Shown here in pieces: positions 7,218 to 12,018 of a DNA stretch of 12,018 nucleotides. How positions within the stretch are numbered: position 1 is the stretch's first letter; the number at the start of each line of letters is the position of its first letter. The notes under the pieces were generated by a model. That model did no database searches, was not told where the DNA came from, and saw nothing but the letters and a program-made list of their open reading frames with translations. A program made the position numbers and the translations under genes. The DNA comes from CAYJFG01 sp964369405 (lineage in GTDB: Bacteria; Bacillota; Clostridia; Oscillospirales; Acutalibacteraceae): positions 1 through 12,018 of the forward strand of contig CAYJGB010000043.1 in NCBI GenBank assembly GCA_964369405.1, written 5' to 3'.

Positions 7218-7263
7218 GGGCTGTCACAGATGATTTTTTCATCTTGTGACAGCCCGTCTTTTT
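7218..7263 (+). terminator. Strong rho-independent terminator, probably bidirectional
   Basis: GGGCTGTCACA (7218-7228) pairs perfectly with TGTGACAGCCC (7245-7255). GATGA/TCATC extends the stem after a single bulged T (7244), giving 16 pairs and a T5 loop, followed by GTCTTTTT (7256-7263). It ends the trpS unit. It lies in the convergent gap about 70 bases after the sigG stop, so on the minus strand the same hairpin may stop sigG transcripts, though the minus-side U tract is poor. A further small hairpin, TTTTCTC/GAGAAAA (7260-7266 / 7272-7278), sits on the sigG side. Confidence 0.85.
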
Positions 7264-7324
7264 CTCCTACAGAGAAAACTCACCTTCAAAAAATCGCAGA
7301 GCCTAAAGGTCAAAGTCAAAATTT

Positions 7325-8107
7325 TTACATATCTTTCTTTATATGCTTTAATGCTCCTTTTTCTATTCTCGACACTTGCGCTTGTGATATCCCAATCTCT
7401 TTTGCTACTTCCATTTGTGTTCTACCTTTGTAAAAACGTAATCTTATTATCATTTTTTCCCTATCCGTCAACGTTTTCATTGAGTCTTTAAGCGTTATTT
7501 CATCTAACCATGTTGTATCATCGTTTTTATCTCCCACTTGGTCCATTACAAACACTGTGTCATTTCCATCTGAAAACACCGGCTCATACAGTGATACTGG
7601 CTCTACTATCGCCTCTAATGCTAATACTACTACTGACTTCTCTACTCCTAATTCTTTTGCTATCTCTTCTACTGTTGGTTCTTTATTGTTTTTCGCTGTT
7701 AACTCTTCTTTTACTTGCATCGCCTTATATGCTGTATCTCTCATACTTCTGCTAACCCTTATAGAATTGTTATCTCTTAAATACCTTTTAACCTCTCCTA
7801 TAATCATCGGTACTCCATATGTCGAAAACCGTACATCTAACGTGCTATCAAAATTATCTATCGCTTTCATAAGTCCTATACATCCAACTTGAAATAAGTC
7901 ATCAGCATTTTCACCTCTGTTGTTAAATCTTTGAATTACACTTAACACGAGCCTTAAGTTGCCGTTTATCATGTCTTCTCTTGCTTTCTTTTTTTCAAAT
8001 TCAGTTCCTGTTCTAATTATGTGTAGTAATTCTCTTTTTTCTGCTTCTTTTAACACTTTTATCTTAGCTGTATTTACACCACATATCTCAACTTTGTTGA
8101 ATTGCAT
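7325..8107 (-). CDS. sigG: Forespore RNA polymerase sigma factor SigG
   Basis: 260 residues, the usual length. The N-terminal signature NKVEICGVNT (4-13) is diagnostic of sigma-G; by comparison sigma-F and sigma-B lack it. Region 2 (about 45-115) includes NGNLRLVLSVIQRFNNRG and DDLFQVGCIGLMKAIDNFD, the core-binding and -10-recognition parts. Region 3 covers about 118-180. Region 4 (about 205-257) contains the helix-turn-helix TQMEVAKEIGISQAQVSRIE for -35 recognition. In spore formers sigma-G directs late forespore genes such as SASPs, germination receptors and SpoVA after engulfment, and is made under sigma-F and its own control. Here it follows rmuC and not the sigE (spoIIG) cluster that is its common neighbour. 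Its Shine-Dalgarno AGGGGG lies in an 18-bp inverted repeat with a sporulation-type -10 between the arms. All expected segments are present with no frameshift. Confidence 0.97.
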   Translation of the reverse strand: MQFNKVEICGVNTAKIKVLKEAEKRELLHIIRTGTEFEKKKAREDMINGNLRLVLSVIQRFNNRGENADDLFQVGCIGLMKAIDNFDSTLDVRFSTYGVPMIIGEVKRYLRDNNSIRVSRSMRDTAYKAMQVKEELTAKNNKEPTVEEIAKELGVEKSVVVLALEAIVEPVSLYEPVFSDGNDTVFVMDQVGDKNDDTTWLDEITLKDSMKTLTDREKMIIRLRFYKGRTQMEVAKEIGISQAQVSRIEKGALKHIKKDM

Positions 8108-8175
8108 AATTAACCCCCTAAATAATGGTTACTAATCTTATAAATTAAGTATTACCTTTATTTAGGGGGTTAATT
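8108..8175 (-). promoter_or_regulatory. Hairpin that would hide the sigG ribosome-binding site in read-through mRNA
   Basis: On the minus strand AATTAACCCCCTAAATAA (8175-8158) and TTATTTAGGGGGTTAATT (8125-8108) are perfect 18-bp inverted repeats around a 32-base loop; GGT/ACC next to the loop can pair further. The second arm carries the sigG Shine-Dalgarno AGGGGG and ends directly at the ATG (8107). In any mRNA coming from rmuC the SD would be paired with CCCCC. There is no U tract after the hairpin (ATT ATG follows), so it is not an intrinsic terminator. Confidence 0.75.
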
Positions 8176-8176
8176 C
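8148..8176 (-). promoter_or_regulatory. Candidate sigma-F/sigma-G promoter of sigG, nested in the hairpin
   Basis: On the minus strand GGTAATACT (8156-8148) fits the forespore -10 pattern GGNNANANT. GAATT (8176-8172), 15 bases upstream, matches four of five positions of the sigma-G -35 pattern GHATR and three of five for sigma-F GYWTA. A start near 8141 would give a leader of about 34 bases that contains only the SD-bearing arm. The -10 match and spacing are good; the -35 is weak, and in such AT-rich DNA chance matches are possible. Confidence 0.5.
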
Positions 8177-8200
8177 ATTTATTATTCACTTTTTATTCTT

Positions 8201-9466
8201 TTATTCGTTGTTGTCAAAATATTTAACATCATCTGAAACTTTTTCATCGCTTGCATATTCAGATATGTTAGATAGCTTTTTAACCATTTGTCTAGTTCGT
8301 ACACCTACTAACTTATCTAGCTCTTTGTTTGCTTGGTCTATACGCTGTTGAGTCATTTCTAGTACATTAGAGAACTTATCAAACTCTGTTTTAACTTCGC
8401 CTAAAACTTTAAACACTCCTGCACTTCTTTTTTGAACTGCAAGCGTTTTAAAGCCCATTTGCAAGCTGTTAAGCAACGCTGCCATTGTGCTAGGTCCTGC
8501 AATATTTACCTTATATTCTTTTTGTAGGATTTCTACCAATCCATTGTTTACTGCTTGTGCATATAATCCTTCAAAAGGTAAAAACATTATAGCAAACTCA
8601 GTCGTATTAGGAGGGTCAATATATTTATCCCTTATATCTTTAGCTTCTTGTTTAAGCGTTGTGATTAATCTTTTTGTAGCCTCTTTAATTTCGTCTTTAT
8701 CGCCGTTTTCGTACGCCGATACTAACACTTGATATGTATCTGATGGAAACTTTGAGTCAATCGGTAAGTAAATAAAGTCGTTGTCTTCGCTAGGTAACTT
8801 AACAGCAAATTCAACGTAATTTCTACTTCCCTTTTTAGTAACAGCGTTTTCCTCGTACTGTTCTGATGCTAGAATTTCTTTTAAAATAGCTCCAAGTTGA
8901 ATTTCTCCTAATATACCTCTAGTTTTTACATTAGACAAAACTTTTTTTAAATCTCCAACACCAGTTGCCAGATTTTGCATTTCTCCAAGCCCTTTATATA
9001 CTTGCTCTAGTCTTTCGTTAACAAGCGCAAAAGACCTTGTCATTTTATCTTCAAGAGTTTTTTGTAATTTTTCATCAACAGTTACTCTCATTTTTTCCAG
9101 CTGTTTGTTATTATCCTCTTGAATATAAGATAATCTTTTTTCCACAGAAAGTCTTATATTTTCAAGTTTTTGCTCACTCTCAAGCGAAGATGTTTTCATT
9201 CTCTCCTCTAATTTGATTAAACTTTGTTGTTGATGCTGACTTGATGTTTTTAAATTATTAGAAAGAACTTCTCCTAAATTCACAATTGACTTTTGAGTAG
9301 TAGTCGAAATCTCTTGTCTTAACAGACTGTTAGAGTTATTAAGCAAATTAATAATTTTATTTTCATCTAGCTCGTTTTGATTTTTACTAGACTTATTAAG
9401 TTTAAATAGCACCACAATTAAAAGAGTTATACAAACAATTAATAAAACTAATATAGCAATTTCCAT
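8201..9466 (-). CDS. rmuC: RmuC-family DNA recombination protein
   Basis: 421 residues from the ATG at 9466, chosen because AGGAG lies eight bases upstream; an in-frame ATG at 9484 would add MLGECK, has no Shine-Dalgarno and lies only about 15 bases after the predicted transcript start. Order: one N-terminal membrane anchor (residues about 3-22, EIAILVLLIVCITLLIVVLF), a long Gln/Glu/Lys-rich coiled coil (about 34-170), then the RmuC domain (about 165-380) with TRGILGEIQLGAILKEIL, YLPIDSKFPSDTYQ and EFAIMFLPFEGLYAQA. The family has a restriction-nuclease-like core and limits inversions at short inverted repeats in E. coli; the biochemical role is still poorly defined. It has its own consensus promoter immediately after the S1-protein stop. 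I see no terminator between it and sigG 93 bases downstream, so its transcript should run into sigG. Confidence 0.93.
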   Translation of the reverse strand: MEIAILVLLIVCITLLIVVLFKLNKSSKNQNELDENKIINLLNNSNSLLRQEISTTTQKSIVNLGEVLSNNLKTSSQHQQQSLIKLEERMKTSSLESEQKLENIRLSVEKRLSYIQEDNNKQLEKMRVTVDEKLQKTLEDKMTRSFALVNERLEQVYKGLGEMQNLATGVGDLKKVLSNVKTRGILGEIQLGAILKEILASEQYEENAVTKKGSRNYVEFAVKLPSEDNDFIYLPIDSKFPSDTYQVLVSAYENGDKDEIKEATKRLITTLKQEAKDIRDKYIDPPNTTEFAIMFLPFEGLYAQAVNNGLVEILQKEYKVNIAGPSTMAALLNSLQMGFKTLAVQKRSAGVFKVLGEVKTEFDKFSNVLEMTQQRIDQANKELDKLVGVRTRQMVKKLSNISEYASDEKVSDDVKYFDNNE

Positions 9467-9505
9467 TTTACATTCTCCTAACATAGTATTAATGCTTACT
9501 ATAAC

Positions 9506-9534
9506 ATTATATTACTATTGTAGGATAGTGTCAA
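9506..9534 (-). promoter_or_regulatory. Perfect-consensus sigma-A promoter of rmuC
   Basis: On the minus strand TTGACA (9534-9529), a 17-base spacer and TATAAT (9511-9506) match the housekeeping consensus at every position. The -35 begins two bases after the stop codon of the upstream S1-domain gene. The predicted start near 9499 leaves a leader of about 33 bases before the rmuC ATG at 9466. Confidence 0.85.
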
Positions 9535-9535
9535 A

Positions 9536-10456
9536 TCAAAAGATTGTTTCTATAATTTTTTTTGACTCAATTGGAGAATATAAAAAACTATCCATATAAC
9601 TTTCATCGTAAAAATATTTTGGGTTATCTGGTTTGTATTCATAATCAAACGTATCAATAATTATTAGTTTAATTTTCATTTTTTCTGGAATAATATTTTT
9701 AATAAAGACACTTGCTTTCTGTCCAGCCTTTATTCCTTCTCTTGCTTCGGCAAGCCCTGCTAAGTTTGGAGTAAGCTCGACAAACGCACCATAGTCTTCT
9801 ACACTTCTTATAATTCCTGCTACAGTTTCGCCTATATTAAACCTATTTGCATTTTCTTCCCACGTTCCTAAAAGTTCTTTATGCGATAAACTTATTCTGC
9901 CGTTATCAATATTTTTAACAATTGCTTTTATATTCATACCAACATTAAATCTCTCGCTAGGATGCTCAATCCTCGACACCGATATTGTATCAATTGGCAT
10001 TAACGCAACAATTCCACAACCGATATCTGCAAAAGCTCCAAAGTTTTCTAAATGAGTTATTTTAGCATTAATCACATCGCCACAGATTAATTTGCTTATG
10101 TAGTTATCTATGCACATAAGTTGAGCATCTCTTCTTGATAAAATAGCAACTGGTCTATTATTTTCATCAACTTCAAACCTTTTAACAACAAAGCAAACAG
10201 GTCTATTAACTCTTGAAATAACTGCAATATCTCTAACAGTTCCTTCTTTTATACCAACAGCACCCTCATCTCTAGGAATAATACCTTTCATACACATAAG
10301 GTCGACAATTAAGTTATGTGCTGAATCACAAACAATTGCACGAGCTTCAACAATAGTATTAGTGGCACAGGCTTGAGCTAAATTTGCTTGACTGCTAAGA
10401 AAAAATTGATTTTCTAGAGTATCAAGCAAAGTGCCTTCTGAATTAAATTCTAGCAT
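9536..10456 (-). CDS. S1-domain RNA-binding protein (ribosomal protein S1-like)
   Basis: 306 residues, cytosolic, with GGAGGAG five bases before ATG 10456. Three S1-type OB folds are visible. A degenerate one spans about 32-110 and has the GIIPRDE of S1-like domains. A clear one spans about 124-195 (GDVINAKITHLENFGAFADI to NGRISLSHKELLGTW). A third spans about 207-268 (GETVAGIIRSVEDYGAFVEL). An acidic, Tyr-rich tail (DTFDYEYKPDNPKYFYDES) follows. Proteins of this kind in Clostridia are often called 30S ribosomal protein S1, but true S1 usually has four to six domains. This short form is more likely an accessory RNA-binding or translation factor; I cannot tell which. The rmuC promoter starts right after its stop, and there is no terminator between them. 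Confidence 0.85.
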   Translation of the reverse strand: MLEFNSEGTLLDTLENQFFLSSQANLAQACATNTIVEARAIVCDSAHNLIVDLMCMKGIIPRDEGAVGIKEGTVRDIAVISRVNRPVCFVVKRFEVDENNRPVAILSRRDAQLMCIDNYISKLICGDVINAKITHLENFGAFADIGCGIVALMPIDTISVSRIEHPSERFNVGMNIKAIVKNIDNGRISLSHKELLGTWEENANRFNIGETVAGIIRSVEDYGAFVELTPNLAGLAEAREGIKAGQKASVFIKNIIPEKMKIKLIIIDTFDYEYKPDNPKYFYDESYMDSFLYSPIESKKIIETIF

Positions 10457-10495
10457 TTTTACTCCTCCATATCTTCAGACTTTATTATAAAAAGA

Positions 10496-10524
10496 AATAT
10501 ATAATAAACATCTGTACTTTTAAA
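10496..10524 (-). promoter_or_regulatory. Weak candidate promoter of the S1-domain gene
   Basis: On the minus strand TTTAAA (10524-10519) and TATATT (10501-10496) are 17 bases apart, about 40 bases before the ATG. A separate TATAAT at 10489-10484 lacks a good -35. Either could be used; the region is AT-rich, so confidence is limited. Confidence 0.35.
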
Positions 10525-10634
10525 GCTATGTAATTATATGAGTAAAGCGTAATAGAATATTACAATAAAGCAAAGAAATGCAGTGAGTTATAAAAAAATA
10601 AATAAATTTAAAAAAGTCTAATAAATTAATTTAG

Positions 10635-10663
10635 TTGATTTTTTCAAGTTTTTGTTATAGAAT
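10635..10663 (+). promoter_or_regulatory. Candidate sigma-A promoter for the PPIase-thioredoxin unit
   Basis: TTGATT (10635-10640), a 17-base spacer and TAGAAT (10658-10663) lie about 35 bases before ATG 10699. The ribosome-binding site is AAAGGA (10684-10689). The 242-base gap with the divergent S1-domain gene holds no other feature I can support. Confidence 0.5.
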
Positions 10664-10698
10664 AGGTATAAGTTTTTAAAACGAAAGGAAAAAGTAAA

Positions 10699-11604
10699 AT
10701 GAAACTAACAAAAAAGATAATAAGTATAGCACTATTAGCTACAATAGTAGCAACAGGTGCAATTTTTACAGGTTGTAGTTCTGATGATGCAAATACAGAC
10801 GGTACAACAGTAGCACCAACAACAGCACAGACAACAACATCAAATAGTACAGCTCCACAAACAGCAGAAGAGCTTACAGACATTGAAGATGGTAGTTTAG
10901 GAGAAAATGTAGGGTACCAATTAGAAGACCCAGAAAAAGGCGAAGAGATAGCAATAATGCATACAAACATGGGAGATATATCAATAAGATTTTTCCCAGA
11001 AGTAGCACCAAAAGCAGTAGAAAACTTTTTAACACATGCAAAAGACGGTTATTATGACGGTCAAGTTTTCCACAGAGTAATAGATGACTTTATGATACAA
11101 GGTGGCGACCCAACAGCAACAGGCACAGGTGGAGAGAGCATATGGGGAGAAGACTTTGAAGATGAGTTTGATGAAGACCTAGTTAATTTAAGAGGTTCAT
11201 TATCAATGGCGAATGCAGGAGCAAATACAAACGGAAGTCAATTTTTTATAAATCAAGCGCCAGCAGAGAATTTTAATTGGCAAGGATTAATAGATAATTG
11301 GAACTCATTTGTAGAGCAATATAATTCAACTACCGATAAAGATGGACTTTTATCATATTATGGAAGTTATGCATATGACCCAAATTTAGCGACAGAAAAC
11401 GTACAAAAAGTATATGAAGAAACTGGTGGAAACGCTACACTAGACGGAGCATATAACGTAGCAGGCAGAGGACACACAGTGTTTGGTCAAGTGTTTGAAG
11501 GTATGGATATAGTAGATAAAATAGCTGGAGTAGAAACTGATACAAGCGATAAACCAGTAGAAGATGTAGTAATTGAGAGTATAGAGGTTATAACATTTGA
11601 ATAG
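10699..11604 (+). CDS. Cyclophilin-type peptidyl-prolyl cis-trans isomerase lipoprotein
   Basis: 301 residues. The N-terminus MKLTKKIISIALLATIVATG plus AIFTGC is a lipoprotein signal with lipidated C26; Phe at -3 is a slightly unusual lipobox. A Thr/Ser-rich tether (about 27-60) precedes a cyclophilin domain (about 83-300). Active-site residues are present: F124-H125-R126, F131, M132 and Q134 in FHRVIDDFMIQGGDP, then SMANAGANTNGSQFF (169-183). Between QFFINQ and GHTVFGQV is an insertion of about 70 residues (about 187-256), rich in Asn, Tyr and Asp; it replaces the usual short loop and could be a substrate-handling lid. The tryptophan typical of cyclosporin-sensitive cyclophilins is replaced around H259. 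It should act on the outer face of the membrane, speeding prolyl isomerisation in exported proteins. It probably shares an mRNA with the thioredoxin gene 36 bases downstream. Confidence 0.93.
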   Translation: MKLTKKIISIALLATIVATGAIFTGCSSDDANTDGTTVAPTTAQTTTSNSTAPQTAEELTDIEDGSLGENVGYQLEDPEKGEEIAIMHTNMGDISIRFFPEVAPKAVENFLTHAKDGYYDGQVFHRVIDDFMIQGGDPTATGTGGESIWGEDFEDEFDEDLVNLRGSLSMANAGANTNGSQFFINQAPAENFNWQGLIDNWNSFVEQYNSTTDKDGLLSYYGSYAYDPNLATENVQKVYEETGGNATLDGAYNVAGRGHTVFGQVFEGMDIVDKIAGVETDTSDKPVEDVVIESIEVITFE

Positions 11605-11640
11605 AAATATAAATAGAAAAAAACAAAAGGAGAATTGTAT

Positions 11641-11967
11641 ATGGATAACATTTTAAAATTAAACGAAGAAGAAATGCAAAACGCACTTGACGGAAGCACA
11701 GTTTTAGTAGTAGATTTTTGGGCATCATGGTGTGGACCATGCAAAATGCTAACACCAGTTTATGAAAAATTAGCAGGAGAATACGAAGGAAACAGCGAAG
11801 TAGTATTCGGAAAAGTAAATGTAGATGATGAAAACGCATTGGCAACACAATATGGAGTAATGACAATACCAACAGTAATTTTCTTTAAAAACGGAGAAGA
11901 AGTAAGAAGAGAAGTTGGATTTAAACCACAAGATTTTTACAAAGGAATAATTGATAGTATGTTATAA
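11641..11967 (+). CDS. trxA: Thioredoxin
   Basis: 108 residues, the standard length. ATG 11641 is preferred because AGGAG (11628-11632) is eight bases upstream; an in-frame TTG at 11635 would be only two bases away. The active site is WCGPC (W30-C31-G32-P33-C34) in FWASWCGPCKM, and the cis-proline is P77 in MTIPT. No signal peptide, so it is a cytosolic disulfide reductase that hands electrons from thioredoxin reductase to target proteins. No reductase gene is in the window. It follows the PPIase lipoprotein gene without a terminator between them and ends in a clear hairpin, so the two form a probable two-gene unit. Confidence 0.96.
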   Translation: MDNILKLNEEEMQNALDGSTVLVVDFWASWCGPCKMLTPVYEKLAGEYEGNSEVVFGKVNVDDENALATQYGVMTIPTVIFFKNGEEVRREVGFKPQDFYKGIIDSML

Positions 11968-11972
11968 GAGAT

Positions 11973-12004
11973 ATGGGAGGATTTTTATCCTCCCATTAAT
12001 TTTG
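11973..12004 (+). terminator. Rho-independent terminator of the PPIase-thioredoxin unit
   Basis: A perfect 10-bp stem, ATGGGAGGAT (11973-11982) with ATCCTCCCAT (11987-11996), a T4 loop and a T-rich tail (TAATTTTG) start five bases after the trxA stop codon. Confidence 0.8.
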
Positions 12005-12018
12005 ATTAAATTATAATA

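Noticed and set aside
7200..7892. Several plus-strand open frames of 77-111 codons over sigG
   Set aside because: They are antisense frames of sigG: Leu/Ser/Pro-rich low-complexity translations with no ribosome-binding sites, fully explained by the minus-strand gene.
8108..8175. The 18-bp inverted repeat as an intrinsic terminator of rmuC
   Set aside because: There is no U tract after the stem; the sigG ATG follows directly. The Shine-Dalgarno in the arm gives a better explanation.
10644..10970. Minus-strand open frame opposite the PPIase signal peptide
   Set aside because: Ser/Val-rich translation from the Thr-rich linker read backwards, overlapping the promoter and the well-supported lipoprotein gene.
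11487..11872. Two minus-strand open frames over the end of the PPIase gene and trxA
   Set aside because: Both are antisense to an intact cyclophilin C-terminus and an intact thioredoxin with WCGPC.

Overview
The window is AT-rich, low-GC DNA from an endospore-forming member of the Clostridia. Three things show this: strong AGGAGG-type Shine-Dalgarno sites, an unmistakable forespore sigma factor (sigG, minus strand, 7325-8107), and a secreted leucine-rich-repeat protein with a C-terminal type I dockerin. Dockerins suggest a Ruminococcus-like or other cellulosome-related gut or rumen anaerobe, but the sequence alone does not fix the genus.

Layout. (1) 1-1852, minus: the 5' part of a large secreted protein that I do not recognise; it runs off the left edge and has a near-consensus sigma-A promoter at 1929-1957. 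(2) 1853-2378: AT-rich divergent intergenic region. (3) 2379-4238, plus: BspA-like LRR protein with a dockerin, followed by a hairpin terminator that forms half of a palindromic repeat element (4342-4420). (4) 4593-7190, plus: a tight unit of PLP aminotransferase, tryptophanyl-tRNA synthetase (trpS) and a small double zinc-ribbon protein, closed by a strong terminator at 7218-7263. (5) 10456-7325, minus: S1-domain RNA-binding protein, rmuC and sigG, convergent with unit 4. (6) 10699-11967, plus: cyclophilin-type peptidyl-prolyl isomerase lipoprotein and thioredoxin, ending in a terminator at 11973-12004.

The most interesting feature is the rmuC-sigG junction. rmuC has a perfect TTGACA-N17-TATAAT promoter, and I see no terminator between rmuC and sigG. 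The sigG Shine-Dalgarno (AGGGGG) lies in one arm of a perfect 18-bp inverted repeat (8108-8125 / 8158-8175). A forespore-type -10 (GGTAATACT), with a -35-like GAATT 15 bases upstream, sits so that a transcript started there contains only the SD-bearing arm. The simplest reading is a transcript-origin switch: read-through mRNA from the vegetative rmuC promoter hides the sigG ribosome-binding site, while mRNA from the nested sporulation promoter leaves it open. This is inferred from sequence and has not been tested.

No tRNA, rRNA, CRISPR array, insertion sequence, transposase or prophage gene was seen.
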